Counted from the first letter of the stretch, positions 1 to 15,449 are shown. The stretch is DNA of 64,000 bases from Paragonimus westermani (GCA_008508345.1 QNGE01000738.1:132586-196585); one strand, 5' to 3'. Notes: generated by a model not told the origin, from the letters alone. A program made the numbers and translations.

Positions 1-1924
1 TTATGCGCCAGTCTTTTCGTTTTTCTCTGACAAGGTCGTAAACCATTGGGATTCGTAAAAATAACTCACTTCTTCGGAAGACTCAGTGATAGTGTCCATG
101 CTTCCATGACACTTCTGTGTATAACGATTAAAAACACTGAGTAAGGATAGTTTCCTGCCTGACACTGGAGATATGTGATACACAATAATAATGAATGTGG
201 TATTGGTGGCTCCGTAGACAGCTAAAAAATATCCAGGGTTTTGAGATTTTTGAAGGGTTGCTAGTTTATTTTTCTTGACGAACGATCGAAGTTTCAGTTT
301 GCTCCCACCGTTTTCAATTTACCATGTGACCCACGATGTTACGCAGCAGACATATTTTCACCTCGTTTTTAAGCTATACGTAAATTGTTCCCGGGACCAC
401 ATGCACGTTATTTGTTGTGAACATATATGGACTTGCTCAAAAAAAGAATATCAACCTTCAAAAAAACCAAATCATTAATCATTGAAGTACCTAGTCAACA
501 GCAAGTAACTACACATAAACTTTTGATATCGCCATGCAATCAATACAAAAAGAAAAGCAGGCTTTAGTTTAAAGTCAGAAAGGTAGAATATGAGAGGAAC
601 TTTAACCGAACCCCCGCACCTCACCCCAGATATGCAGTATCGAGTTGGTTACATATTAGAAATAAATGTTGTGTACGATAGCATTCAAGATCGACCTTTA
701 AGTCTCACAACGTTTCGCTTCATTTCGAAGTTTATTGCACGAAAATGTCAACTAAACGATAAAAACACTCTGGTTAGTGAAGCAGATTGGCCATCATCTC
801 TCTTACCGCTCAACGTTCATAAATTAGTGAGTAACGCTCTTGCTGGCTGGGGATGCAGGCCGAAAGTAAAGTACCGCGCCTACTGGTAGCTCTCTTCATT
901 ACTGTGTGTCAAACCATCGTTCGCTCACACTGAACATTGCGTCAGTCTCTTGCGTCACTAACAACTAATTCTTGGTGTGATTAGGATTGCGTTACGCTGT
1001 CCAACCACTTTATGATTTGGTTCCACAGACGATGGTTGAATGAATTAGGCTAGCTCTTCCTGCTAAATACAAATAAAACTGTAGTGGGTCGCGCCCCAGT
1101 TTCGTATCATAGGAAATATAACATCACTCAATGACAACGAAATTTCGAATAACCAAACGTGACTTGAGAAATCATTCTTACCAGTTATCTGATAATCAAA
1201 AATAGCACGTTTATGAAGTGTATCACAGTGATGCTTACTCCTTTGTTAGGCCGTTTTGTTTTCCGGGGTTATTACACCAACATCAAACGTAACAAAAACA
1301 ACATTAACAAACAATGTGAATTTATACATTTCGTCGTCGTGGTTTAGCTAATTGCCAACTGTTTCCTAGTAGAAGCTTTTGTTCGTAAAAGGAATTTAAT
1401 ATTTTTTGTGTCCGTAAACTAACTTTAATGGTGTAGCGATTATCACGACTGATATTTTCGATTGTCTCACTCCGTCGTCCATTTTTGACGGTTTTATTTT
1501 TTTCCACTCACATTTATTCCAGTAGTGATAATATTTTGTAGTATTCGTCCCCCTGTAAATTACGCAACTCGTTCCGTACCTCACTAGACTGATAAGCCTT
1601 CTATGTACACTCTATTTCCCAGAGTTGATAACAACACACAGGGGGCAAAGTCCTGAGCTTTGTTTTTCATTTTTGCTCTGTTTTCGCTATTAAATTGGAC
1701 TATTCTAGCACCCTCAAACAACTGAATGAAGACATACCTTTTATGATCAGATCAATGTCTTCAATTTTGACCCACAAGAAATCTATGGTATCACGTAGTT
1801 ACAAAATTCACTATTCTTAACCAGAACCGAAAATTCTCAGATATCAGTGCACCTTAGCGGTCTGCTACTGCACCTCCGGTTAACGCGTGAATGTATTTTT
1901 TCTAGTTAAAAGCAGTGCGTGCAC
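1..1924. other. No recognisable feature
   Basis: Reading frames are all below 100 codons and resemble no family I know. No tRNA, repeat or element motif was seen. Confidence 0.5.
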
Positions 1925-1990
1925 CGGTGTAAGCATTCTCTGAGTATGGGAAAAATGCAAAGACTCGCAAGTCTTCATCAGTGTTCAATA
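1925..1990 (-). repeat. Possible LINE 3'-end remnant with stem-loop
   Basis: The minus strand reads ACTGATGAAGACTTGCGAGT then CTTTGC, a CTGATGA box followed by the hairpin AAGACT-TGCG-AGTCTT. This resembles the 3'-end signature of CR1-like LINEs, and the CTGATGA box also occurs in the copies at 33.0 and 25.65 kb. No coding remnant was found upstream of it (towards 3600). Confidence 0.35.
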
Positions 1991-4900
1991 ACCCAGATAA
2001 ACAGATCAAGTAGAGAGTTAAGCCGAGTCTTTATTGTGTTCAGTAACGACTGAGCGGCTGTACGATATTATGCGGGATACCTGAATAATCATTGATGCTA
2101 AGACTAAGGATGGAATGCGTTTTACAAAACTTCATACAAATTTACGTTCCTAGCTCCATCTCAGTTATGTGGGGGTTGTCAATGTCGTGCAAAGTCAAGT
2201 GCCCAGCTGCGGCTGCTCAAAACACTCACACTATGAATTGCGAACGAGAGGGCCAACAAAGTTTATTTCTAACGGGTGATTTTTCTTTGGATTATGTGAA
2301 ACCAGATTACCTCTCAGACTATTTCCCTCTTTCATTTTGAAGTGACTACAATGAGGTGGCCAGATGCGGTGTTCGAAACAACTGATGATCAAAGTGATCT
2401 AGCAACTGAAGTGCAAAAATCATCCCCACACGCTGAAATTTGGTCGGGACCAGATATCAAGCAACAGGATGATCGTAACTTACCGTTGTTTTTTCATATG
2501 TTGACTTTGTTTCCAGTAAAGCGGAACAGAAGGGCGGAAGAGGTACACATAGGTTTTGTAGGTCTGAAGGTATTCAAGACCTTATTGGAGTTAGCTCGCA
2601 CAACTGCGTAAGACGTCTTTCTCACGAAGGCATGGTGCACACATCATGCTCAAGGGAATATTACGGCACTTGCAGGTGCAAACTGTAAGTTAACTGCGAG
2701 GACCCACTTAGAATCTTTCCAATTATTAACATTGCACTCCAGTTTAATGCAGTCGTATTGCCGCCATCTTGTAATCGCATGGCTTTCTTTGAACTTTCAA
2801 GGTATTTTTACCTTAAATATGCTTTCTGGTATGTTGACAGACTCAAAAAGGTTCAGTCGTGAACATAACAGTGAACAATCAATTATTAACTTTAGTGGTC
2901 CAATGCCGTACCTTCGATTCATTAATAGTCGGCAAACGTCCTATGTAAAAAAACACCGCCTACAGTTGATTTATTAAGTTTTGGAGCACGTAAGAGATTT
3001 GAAACTTTATTGTCCGTTATACTGCATGTAGAGATAACTACCTCCATACAAGGATCACGTTAACCGACCTTGAATTTAATCATATGGTTGTGGTATGCAA
3101 AGTGGTCTCCCACTGTGAGTGACCGAGGACTTGTATAAATTCACTGATGTAAAATCGAGTCTGCTGAATGTGATTGAACAACAGCAAAAGTCATTTGGTA
3201 TTGCTCGCAGTACAGGGTTCACACATGGCTTTCCATTATTATTGGTCTTGTAATTCATTTTGTGGCCTCAATGCTAAAGGGAGTACAAATTAGTGGGCTT
3301 CTTGCATGAAGCGCTTTTTTCAGCGGCTGTGCAGCTGCCCAAGTTTAACTGTCCATGGTATTACATCTGGTCCTTGAAATAATATATTTGACGGTCAGTA
3401 TAGCCCATACGGACCATACTATTTGAGCTAAAATATCCATTATTGACGTAATAACCTGCGCTAAATACATGAGGTAACTTTTGAATACGCTGGTATAAAG
3501 TGGACATGTATCTACCTTAACGGTCCAATAAATATTCAATATTGTTAAATCAAGCATTGTTTTTCCAATATACTACATTAGAGTTCATTCATGAGGGAAC
3601 GTCGTTTATCACATGCTTGAAAATTGATAAGCGACTATTACAGCCACGACTCAATGTGAGGAGATACTCTAAGTTATAAACTGCAAGAGATGGTAGAGCG
3701 TGTAAGGCAGTGCTAAGCCTGTGTCCACCTCAAGCGATACACACGGTCTCCCGTTGAAGGCTGTGAATGCCCAGTGAACAATCTGGTAAACCACGCGATT
3801 TAAGCCTAAAAATGTGTTCACAGTCAGCCTGGCATCGTGAGTCATTTGCTAGAGTTATACAGTCTAGTGTATCAGGTGATTAAATTGCACAATACGCTGA
3901 AGGTCATATATATTCCATGGACTTGAAATCAGACTGTATCGCCTACAATCGTTCACGTCGTTTTCACCGTTTAAACTACGTACTGTATTCATTCGTAATT
4001 ACTTATACTTAGTCAATGTGGTGAAGTCATCTTCATTTGAAAACAAAAAACACAGAAAGCTGACTTGATAAGTACGTTAACAGTTTCAAAAGTATCAACC
4101 AACAAAATGGAGTATATCCTTCCTGCGGTATGCAAATACCCAACACCCACGGACCGCAGAGTGTAACTTATGGATTCCAGACTAAAAATAGGAGCGGAAG
4201 ACAAATTCTGCTCACGCAAAATAGTGAATATTCTGATTAATATGGTCCATCTTGCTGCATAATTTCAAATTTAGGCTTGACCGCTGTTGGGCAAAATTCG
4301 CAGACAAGCTACAACACAAAAGATGTATTTTTGCGGCTTCATCTAGAGCTACAAATCCTTCACCCAGAGTTCTAATTGATCAGTTCATTTGCTTTCTAGT
4401 AGACCAAATCTTACATTCTGAGAGCACCTGCTAAGGAAGATCCTTACTCCTCATTTATTCCTGATGGACGATTCATGTATATCCACGGTTTTCCACGGAA
4501 ATTTCGACCTTTAGGTTTGTCAGGTAGCATTTTAGGTCATACTTTAAGATATACACTCATGGAGACACAATTTTTAAGCTGTAATCTCAAATGAAACGTT
4601 TAATCCTACGTTGTTTTTGATTTTAAACTCGACGTGGAGTCTAGGAAAGTGCTCCAGTTGAAGGCGATCTTGTTATCAATTTGATGAGCATGCCAATAAC
4701 CGTTAATTGTGTCGTGTATGGACTCCACTTCATTATTTAACCAATCTTACTTGCTGACAAAAATTATTTCGCTTATTGCTGCACCAATACAAAAAGGAGA
4801 AAGCCTATGTGTTGATAACGCACGACCCTAGAGCTGGTTAGTAATGTTTGGTGAGGTCTTCTGATGGTTGCGCTCAAATTACAATTAATATGAGACACTC

Positions 4901-7900
4901 CGTGTCAATAGTGAAACTACGTCATCATCGTTTTAATCACGACGGCCTTGAGCATAAATACATCGTCAAAAATAATGCACCCACGGGAAACCGTATAAAG
5001 TACTCTCTCGTATAATAAATGTTATGTATGTCAATAATTCGAATCTGTCATTTCAGCCATAATCAGTGGTCAACGCATTCCAAGGAACGGTATATTTAAC
5101 GGAAAAATGAGACGTTTATCAGAGAAGGAAATTAGTTGTCAGGTTCAGAACAATATTACTAGGATACAAATGCAGTGGATGGGACCTGGGACGTTCAAAG
5201 AGTAATCGATAAAAGGAAACAACGACTTCATGCAATCCTACTCCAGAGATTGGCGATGTTTATTTTTCTGCCATGCATGAATATATTTCGACCAAAGAAA
5301 GTTAATATGATGGAAAATCATCCGTTCTAATAGTCTCATTGTATTTCACACTTATGTGCACTACGAAAAGATTCGAAACTACCCAGAGTTCCCTTGAGTC
5401 GGTTGCGCTGTCTAAGTGACTGGAAGTTTACATTTTGGTTCTTGTGTGTTAAAGATGTTCTACAAAGTGTGAGTGGTCATTCGGAAGAGGGAGACCAATT
5501 AAAATAATATACGATAATTTGAGCTAAGATGTTCGCCGTCACATTTCAGCTAACGACGACGTTTTGTGGAAACCATCCAAACGTAGTCATTCTTCACTGC
5601 CTTCCAAAAAATACCAGATTAAACATAAGTAAAGTTACATCAGAACGCTTCGAAAGCGGCCGGCCATCCGGGAGATGTCGCCACGCAATGACTGGTGATC
5701 AGTTGTAAATACCAGCGATTATTTGATTTCTCTTGTTATCTTGTTTGTAGCTGTGTGTTTCCGCTCGTCTACTTTAGATACATGATTTCAAATACGTCTG
5801 CTACACAAGGTCTGATACGAACGCAATAGCACATTCTTCAGTCAAATAAGCAGTCCTACACACCGAATGCCTGCTCTTTTATGGAGTTCGCTTATTTTTC
5901 CACTCTTTAACACGGTTTTGCCTGCACATTTTGAAGTTCGTTTAACGTAATTGAGGATTCAACTCATTTTTTGTTTGGAGCAGTTTTTGGTGTTACCGAG
6001 TTAACTGGAGACCATTTCACGCCTTTAACTCTTTCTTACTCGATTGATATCACTGCCCCAAGACTATGCTAAGTCTAATTGCTTATCATACTCCCAAACG
6101 CTTTTTCTCAGACCCTCCTCTATTTTATTACTGTGACGTTTGTTGAGACCGTCGTATGGTTGTTCTCCAGAAAACACACTCTAGATTGCTAATGGACAAA
6201 GGTCGAGTACATACAAACTCCACCACCGCGCTATTTATTTCACTGCAGTGCAGTATATAATCCGCTGGTTTCCCTTTTTTATGAGATGAAAAGTGTTTTA
6301 CTTGTTCACCACCTCCACAGGAAGGTATAGCGATGTGACCTCAGTAACGTGGGGTGTGGGGTTTCACAGAACGTTTGCTTCTCCAATGAGGTCCTGATTA
6401 TCGTCTGCTCCATCAAATCAGATCAATGTGCGGAATATGCTGGGGCAGCCAACAACCGTGAATGCCTTGTAGTGATGTGGATATAACCCCGCTCTGCCTG
6501 TTGCACGATGTGTAAAATTATCTCGAAAATCTTCGTTCACATTGCACATATGATTCCGGAGGTCGCTTGCTATCTGTTTGCTGCTTGCAATCGCATGTGC
6601 ATTCTACGTGTTTGTCAGCCTTCGCAGCCTGATTACGTCGCACACAAGTCTGGCTTGCTTGCACACTACACGGTCGGTGTCGTTTGGCACTGGCCAAGAC
6701 CTACTATGAATATCTTACAGTATATATCCGGTCTGTGACAATTATTCGTATTCTTTGTGCTCGATATTCCTTATTCGTAACAGAGAAGAGTCAATTTAGT
6801 GCACGTACGCAACAAAATTCTCTTAGATCTAGCTAGGTTACGTTGCTTTTGTTTTGAAACAGAGGAATAATATGTGCTACCTTATTTTATAAATGCATAA
6901 CGGTGCGAAAGAGATATAAACAGGTAAACAACAAACAAAAAATTGGTAACATTGAAGAGGCAAGTGATTATGAGCACCCAAACACCAGTGATCAATGCAG
7001 AGTCACCTGATCGTTGAGGTGTTTCTTGATTGCGTTGACTAAGTGCCGGACTAAACAATTTAGCAGTTTAACACACATAAAACATATTCCGTTAGTCACG
7101 GTATGTCGTATGAAGTATGAGCTGTTGCGAGATACCGAAGTCTTTCATTCTGGACATAGAGGTTGTAAAAGGTAGTTGTTGATTGATTAATTAAATAGAA
7201 ATTAATTATTTAATGAACAATTGTCAGCACGCGCAAAAATGCACTATAAAAGTTAACAGCTAAATGTACACGCTAAATTCTGTAATTTGTTAATAGATTA
7301 CACTTTCTGTAACTTAATTAATCTGATCTAGTTATTCAAAAACTCAAATTCGTGACTGTAACGTTTCTGCTAAATACAAACGAAAACAATAACAACAATT
7401 ATCACTGTACGAAAGATATCCCCTGCATTTTCTGTTTGACTATTACTATTTTCTTTGGTTGTGCTAATAATGTTGTTATTTCGACTATAAGTGTGCTTAA
7501 TTAAGTGCACTTGCAAAATTGCCACCCCGGCCGAATCTGCTTTTGATGTCTTTCGAGATTTAACGTAAGACGTATGGAGTTGTTGCCTGATCATCTTGGT
7601 AATTCTGATGGTTCGTAAATGAGTGCATTCAAGGCCTACTGCTTCTTATAGGATTACTAATTGATGGTCCCTTAAATTTAAAGGACCATATGATTTACAT
7701 CCACGCATGAGATGCACTGCTGAAAGCAGTATTGATAAATAAATACACTGTCCGCCATAAGTTCTTTACCCTCTTCAGAGGCTTCCATATGGCTAATAAC
7801 CATGTATGTTGAAAATGAACACGTGCGCGGTAACAGCATATATCCATATGACATCGAAACCTGCGCCCATGAGGAACCGAATATAAAGTAGATAAACAAA

Positions 7901-10900
7901 CGTATATTCAATAAAAGTGAGATGGCATTTCTTGCTAGACGATAAATGGAAATTCCGTACCAGTTAACCATTTAAAGTGGAAGTTTGGCGGTGAATCAAA
8001 CCCTTGTCTTTGCTCTTTCCACACGGTAGACAAATCATCGATTACGAAGGTTGTCTTGCTATGGCTGTCACGAATTGCACTGCATACCAACTAGTTGGGA
8101 GGAGGGAGAGTGTCGTGTTGAATGTAATGGAGGTTGCTCGGTAATTTATTGGTTCAGTCCATTTTTGTTTGGTTTGTCCTAGTTCAGGTCTCACGGCTTA
8201 ACGGCTCGCCACAAACATTGTTCATTTTCAAGGTATCCGCACCAAATTAGTAAGAATACAGCTGAACAGTTTGAGCGTCGTGGTTAACATGTTATTGATG
8301 AGCAGATTGAGAACAACACGACCTTACGATCAAGTTGTATTACTCTATGTTTCAACCACCTCGGGTGGTCTTCCTGAGGCCAGCACCTAGATCCTCAACA
8401 AACAAGCTCAACAACGCTCAGCTTAGCAGAGAAGCGGCAATCATGCCAGAATTGCCAAGAAAGTGAGCACACAACGGAATAGGCGGACCAAGTTTGAGAC
8501 AATCAACGTGTCTCTCAATGAATGGACTTTTTGTCACAACTTCAGGACATTCCAGCAGACGTGCAGGTGGACAATCTCACTGATGTTATCGTCTTGGCGT
8601 GTGAAAAGCGTCATAACCACACTGGAGCAAGTTGGAAATGGATTGAGTTAGCTGTGGCGTGCACGCATCCTTTCATTTTTGAACGAATTCTCAGTAGTCA
8701 ATTACAGCAGTTCGAAGAACGTAATTGTAATCTCGAATGTATCTAGCTCGAAATTCATAGGCAATATCAAGAAAACGACGAGCTTGCTGACGGAATTTCA
8801 GTGTGATTTGTATCATACACAGCATAATTCTTCATGCAGTTGAACAACAATAACTCAATGTTCAGTCGCGATCTATAATCATTACCCCTGCCACTACTCA
8901 AACGGACGTTTGGGTGCTGCAGCAACTATCTTGTTTAATCTTCAGACGCTCAGGAGACCTTGTCTGCGTCGGCTCAAATGCAGACATTGATATAGTGGCC
9001 GAATTCAAACCACAAAGAGAGTCGGAAACAGAACTTGAAGTATCGCGCAGCACATCTTTAGTGTAGATTGAGTTATATACAATTTGATCTATAGTGAGCA
9101 GAATAACCGGCCAAATGGTGTAGCCGAAAGTTCAAAGTGTCGAAATTTCTCACTACTGCCCAGTGGGAGATCGGCGTTTCACTGCCATGATGAAGACCAA
9201 CATCATTTAACTCCATGACAAGTATGTTAGTTCTTAAAACACGTTTTTCCAACAGGTTGACTTAATTTCTGACACGTTGTTTTATTGGATACATCACCGT
9301 ATTGTATCAAAACTCAACACTTTAATGGAACTCAGAGAAATTGGTTCCGTTAAGGGACGAAATAGCACTTCTGAAAGCATGTACATAGTTATCAGCAACT
9401 CTACTTAACTGCAAATGTTTGAAGGCAGTCAACAGGCGCCTGCAACAAGACACCTCAACCAATGTCCCACTCACATGCGGCAAACTAGCTACCGTTTCCG
9501 GTATCCGATGCATAGATAACTCCTTCTCAGCTGAAAGTCTCTCGAAATGCGATGATTGTCAAGTTAACGCATGATGACCTTTTGGAAAACACCTCTGGCC
9601 AACCCAAGCGACAAACAGGTGCGACAAGTGCGTATTATTAGTCTGGAAATAAACCATGAAAGTCCGTACGAAAGCGTTGCAAAACTGCACATGCCATTGG
9701 CTATGAAACCCACTTTGACGGATCGAAATGACTTTTATGTCACAACCACTTGCCACCATCAAAAGCGCTATGGGTACCGTTCTTCTCTGCCAGAGCAATC
9801 AAGAGACAATTCATAAAATATTATCGAATCAAGGGTAGAAGGTACAGTGATTGCAGCGTTCAAACAAATAGTACACTTAGGAGTGACTGCGAGTTCATAG
9901 GCGATTATGAATTTCCAGAAATATGAGTTCTGTAGTGGTAATTCGTTCTTCACCTACAGCACGACTAACACAATAAAAATGGTAGAATACTTTCAGCAGC
10001 TTCTGTAAATATGATAACCAATTGGCTGTTGTGTAATCTGGGGCTAACTGCAATAAACGAAAGTGTAAGATAAGCAACAGGCGGGTCTTGGCACATGTGT
10101 TGGCACTCACGGCACGCCAAACGACCGAGCTGTACAGCAGCGGGAAAAGGGAAAGGCAAAACTACTCTGGTGATGGAAAAATAGATGAGGTATTCGGGAA
10201 CGATCAAGTGATGGTTACACACATTTGACTGAAAAGAACGGTACTGAAATCGCATCAGACCTGCCGCCGAAAGAGTACACAGAATCAAACGGACGGAACA
10301 TTTGAGCGGTAAAGCACTGTTACAGCCAGAATTACTACAGAAGGTCCTAAGAGACCGGTGGTCACTGGAGCGTGAACTAAAACAGCCAGGCTTTCTGGTT
10401 TCTGAAGGTTCGAGGGACAGTGCAGAGAAGTCCCAGAGTCTTCATGTGTTTAAAATAATTAAAAATGGACCACTAATAAACTGAGCGTCTATGCGTATAA
10501 GTCCACAGTTGCTAAAACAAGGGAAGACACGCTCAGTACTGCATTTAATAGGAATGTCAGTGAACTTCAAGAGAGCAGAAGGTTTAGATACCTTTGTGTT
10601 ATCAGTTAAAACGAAATGTTCGACAATAAGGGTCCCAGTAATTAAGGAGCTTCTGGGCTACATTCATTTGTAAATGATCACGTCACTTGGTGCATGAAAT
10701 TAGTAGAATCAGTGTAAAGTACAGTAAAGACAATAGAATAGAAGTTAGCTGAGGGACTTTACTTTCCTGGAAAAGTGTAGACTGAGTACTTCATCGAGCT
10801 ACGACAGACGGTTGGAATGTGACCTACTTCATGCTTATGGTATTCAAAAGTGTGAGACGGTCACGCGAGTCAACAATGTTCAAGTCTATAAGACTTACGG

Positions 10901-11607
10901 CTACTGTAATGTTGAACGGATTCTGTATTAGAATGACGTGTTGTTGTTGGTAAACCGGATTCAGAACAATTTTGCATAAGCTACCACAGCCGAGCCCTTT
11001 ATCACCGCGACCTTAGCATCCTGAATCTGTTCACACTGAACTCTAGCAGATTGGGAAGTGGTTTCGTTCAATATCAGTAACTTCTTCTGAAGACCAGTGT
11101 ATGGGTTCTTGCAGTTAACCGATCCCTCAAATAGATTCGTCATGTATCACCAGAGTTTCGTTTCAACTTGGGTCCGAAGTGGGAGTATAAACGATCATCT
11201 TGTTTTATTTTACCTTCGTTAGAATGTACAATTTTACCGTTTCTGCAACAGATGCTCCAAAGAAGCGATGGGAGTGGAGTGGCAGAACTGCTCTATGTTA
11301 GATTCCACTCAAAGGTTATGTCACCTTGCCAATAGACGTAAAAAAAAGTGCGGTGATTTCTCTTCTATTTTCCCACCTTTAAATGCACTACACCGAATGT
11401 TAATGCCATCCAGGTTATATTCAATACCTCTTGAATCTAAGTGAATAGTCATTTGTCCCAAGATGCAAAAATCTGTCATGAGAAATCTACTGACTGGTGC
11501 CAGATGTACTGGTTTGAAATACACGAGAGTAATCGCAAATGTGTCTAGCCCAAACGCAGACCCAGGTTTCACGCAGTAGCAGCAGCACAGCAGGCTAGGC
11601 AACAAAC
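1991..11607. other. Long stretch without recognisable genes
   Basis: The longest frames (for example 107 codons at 10288-9965, minus) show no motif, splice context or repeat partner. An AT-rich palindromic patch lies near 7180-7220. Old, unrecognised repeats are likely but could not be shown by eye. Confidence 0.45.
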
Positions 11608-12524
11608 TTATAATGGGAAGAAACGCGTAGTAAACAAGCTCGTTCTTGGTGTTTCATCACCATGCCGAACATTTATATTGGGTTCGGTAGGGTGGTAGGT
11701 AACATTACTGAGACAGATGCCAGTCAGTTTCTGTCTGATTTGTGTCGTAACAATTAGATCACGTGAGTTGTACAAAGGCTGTGTCAGAAGCGTAACATAC
11801 GTGCAGTCACTCTTTCCTAAGATGAGGTACACGGCCATGGAAGGTTCGACGTTTTGCCCAGCCGATTTTAGGCGCACGATGGTTGTGAATGTACTCAGAT
11901 TGCAATGGTCTCTGCGATTGGTGGCATACAACCTCTGACCTGCTTCAGCTGTATCCAACATACTCGACAGACTGGCTTGAACGAATCGGTCGGATCTATC
12001 AGTTGGTTTGACTCGATCAAATGCTTGGCGAGTGCAGATAAGCAGGGCCTTGTCGATCCTCGTGTCGGTCATTTGTGGCGTAACCGTTTAAAGCACAAAT
12101 TTTTGCGCAGCTCAACAACAATAAGACAGTGTTTCGTCAAGAACTGCAATCATCACATTGACCTCATCAATTCATGCGTCAGGGCGCTTAATTTTAACGT
12201 GTAGGCAGGGCGAATTAGCGGAGACGTTTACAGAGACTGCCGCTATTTCTGTATGATTCAAACGAATGACCTGTGAGAGTAGGAGTATCCGATGCTCTTC
12301 GTTTGAAAATTCGGTTCAATTGGTGTACGAAGTAACACTGTAAGGTTCTGGAGCAATTGCTGGAACATGCCCAAGCGTCGAAAATACAGAAGACAGCGAA
12401 AACTTTGCACCTCGCTTTCGGCGGTTTTCAATTTTGCGGCATCATCAGTGAAAACGAACACGCTGGCATAAATGATGACGTCAAAGATCGTTTTTACAAA
12501 CGTTCGATGGACAGAGGCAGACAT
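11608..12524 (-). mobile_element. CR1-like LINE, RT catalytic region to post-RT part, decayed
   Basis: Minus strand. 12524-12258 contains VFVFTDDAAKLKTAESEV, where FTDD at 12452-12441 stands for the FADD/YADD catalytic box, followed by a segment like QDDLNRLG-W. 12072-11608 continues with LLICTRQAFDRVKPTD, LDTAEAGQRLYATNRRDHCN and YNSRDLIVTTQIRQKLTG, aligning with the family's IRRAF--LTP, LEY--Q-WSP--KKDI and RRLRGDLI-T. Two uninterrupted segments with a broken stretch between. 12530-13460 upstream shows no clear further match. Confidence 0.6.
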
Positions 12525-15449
12525 GTTAACATAAATTTCCGAAGGGCATTATAGGGGTACCCCGTATGCAGTCGAGTCTGCTTGCTCACGAAATGCACGT
12601 GTTTGAAGTTTTGAGGTTTGCGAAAATGTCGGTTGCATTTGCTCCCTCCCTGATAGCCACTATTTGTTCTGTGGGAGCTGTATATATCGTGATTTTAAGT
12701 CTAACTCTGATATACTAATTGTGATTCAGTCACTAGCCGCCCCTGAAGACTTGATGAGGTGCACCTCTGGATGTTCTCAGCTGACTGTTGTCCCTGGCGC
12801 AAGTTATTCTTCTCAACGCTCCGAGCCACTATGGCCAAACGCTCGAATTCGGTGTTTGGAGACTCTCCGTATAGTGAACCAGATCATGCAGTGCTTCGTA
12901 TGTGATACAGACATTTTGTGTGTGATTTTGACAGGTAAACAATATAGGCAATAGCGTCACCCGAATTAGAATGCATTCAATCTGTCCGTCACCTCTATAG
13001 GTCCAAAAGTCATAATAAAAATGCTGCAGGTAGCATAATTTCTACTGAAGTTACGACTACGTCGTCGCACAGTCTGAGATTTGTGCATAGGTCAGTAATA
13101 CCGTTTGTTCGGAACTCACGATCATGAAGATATATATTTCCATTACGTCTGCACCGCAACACATCAGAATCACCTCTACTGCTATCCCTCTAAAGTGGAG
13201 TATCGATGTAGAAAAAACTCGATCACCCTTCTTCTTCTTCGGTAGTAGTCGTGAGTCATACTAAACCGGAACGTTAGACTGAAGGCACCCGGTTCGGAGA
13301 CATTGGTTGAAACCGGACCTAAGCAAGTTGAGGGTGAGCTCACTATAGCACACAGAAAGACGAACTCTTTCGCCCGCGAATATTCAAACACATGGCAAGA
13401 TTCTTCGGACGCAATGGGGGCTGTATAAGACGTCAAGATCAGCATGGTCGTGACCTCCATAATGGTCGCTGTGTGAAGATGTGCATCACAGTTTACACTT
13501 CTGCTTCTCTTACGCTACGAGCCAGAGAACCGATTTCATTACGTGTTGTTAAACTTTGACTGATGTGAATAGTGCCCACAAGGGCCTCTTGTACCGCGGA
13601 CGCGCTCTTGCTTCCATACGACCATGTGGCAAATCCGGTGTTCATAGATGCTGAAAGTACCATGAGTGGAGCGCCGGAGACGCAAGTTAGTAGGGAAGGA
13701 TCCCTCCGTAATCGGTGTAACTAGAAGTATGGTTATTCCAGGCGTCTCGGAATCTGCCGCTTTTCTTCACGAGCATTAGAGGAAGCAATGGAGGTTTCTT
13801 GTCTTTTCACTCGGATTGGCTAGTTTTCAAGCCCACCGAATCAAGCTCTCAATTGAAACTCATGACGGTGCTCGTTCGAAAGTTTCAGGAGTTTTTATTA
13901 CTTTGGGAGAATTAGCAATTCATAATCGGGAGCAACCTGGCCGTAGTCGCCGTTTTGCCCCAAGCAGTGTATGGTTTCACCTTGACCGCTCCAATGAAAA
14001 GCAGACTAACTGAAGCTGGATAATCATGTTCGTTCATGCAGCTTTTTAGTGCCCTCATAAGATTTGAAGACCCAGGATAATGCTTTACGGTCAACTCTAG
14101 CGAAGTCCGCTTTGGTTCCATTGATGGTCACGTGAATGGAAAATTCACCTTGCAATACAAATCTGTTACTCATTTCTGTAATAATCGCCGTCAAGTGCAG
14201 TTTTTCCAACATCTACAATTTGTGTGACAAGCTAGTGGAATTTCCTAAAGTTTGCTGCCATGCGAATCCTGTGTGTTCGCAGCAATGAAAGTGCAACCCC
14301 TTCGCGCAGGCAGAACGGAAAGTGAGGGTAATGGGGTAGATGCCTGTGTTTAGGCCGTGCAACATAATAAGCCAGTGCTAAATGCCACTCCTTAGGCAGT
14401 CCAGTGTTCGAACCACATAACTCCTCTGAACCATTGGTTAGACGGGGTTGTCCACCTTCCCTATCATTAGGTCAAAGTAACTATAAGTTACCTTCAGTGA
14501 ACTGGAGACTAACTTCCATAAAGTTCTCTCATCCCCGTCGATGGGTTATTTTAGCAATTCTGGGGTAAATTTTCCAGCCTGTTAGCGCAGGGGACCTATC
14601 AACTCCATGTCAGTTCGCTTCTTCATTGCTACTGAAGCGTCCAGCTTTAGCGAACATATCAGTTTTTAGACGCTGTGCGGACGGCAAGATATACTCCCGT
14701 TTGTACGACGTTCCAAATTACGGAAAGCTGATGGCGGACAATTTTAAGATGACTGTGCTTTCAGGCTGAGGTAACCACGCAATCGCTTTGTTCCATTTTG
14801 TCTGTAGCATCAGTCGTATCAGGGCTGTCATACCAAAAACTTTCCCAAAATGAATTTGGGTTTGTGGCGTTTCCACTTGGACCCACAAACACGGAGTGGG
14901 TGTGCTTTATTTGACTCTGCTGACAAATTGGACACAAATGACATTGCTACTCTCAGCACAGCCGCTGATCAATCCACTTCATTTGTGGCCCTGAAGCAAC
15001 ATAGAGCCTTGTCACTTACGGTGGTTTACCTTGAAATTCCTCTCGGAGAAACGACGCGCATTGTGTGCTATCGGTTATCTGAACTAAAAGAAATACGGAA
15101 GGAGAACATATTTGCCCCTGACGATTGTAACCACTAAACTCACGGAGTAGCTTCATTACCAGTGTTAGACCAAGACGTCTATTGACCCTCCGAACTACGC
15201 TCAGTCTACTGAGTAAATCCTTTGGAGGTTTGGGTTTACAATAATCGCGTCCATTGTGCGGCGACCGTCTACGCGCTCTGGACTCACTGACAAACCAATT
15301 GCTGTGAAATAAGGACCACTGTAGAAGCTAGGTTCCTACTGATAAAGTGCTAGGGCGCAATAAAATTATTCAAAAACTAGAGGGAAGACAACAACAAAAC
15401 ACCCCGATACTGAGTCCGAGTCTTGTGAACACGACCAGATACTAGATAC
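12525..15449. other. Mostly unrecognised; may include outer parts of the flanking LINEs
   Basis: It lies between a minus-strand and a plus-strand LINE relic, and both 5' portions would fall here. No endonuclease motif could be read with confidence. The minus frame 14212-14024 has a stretch (ADFARVDRKALSWVFKS) faintly like an RNase H-side motif of LTR elements, too weak to call. Confidence 0.35.

Noticed and set aside
13912..14212. LTR-retrotransposon RT/RNase H fragment (ADFARVDRKALSW, minus)
   Set aside because: One weak phrase, with no catalytic residues and no other element part nearby.
14401..14425. tRNA-like B box (GTGTTCGAACC)
   Set aside because: No A box or acceptor stem at suitable distance on either strand.
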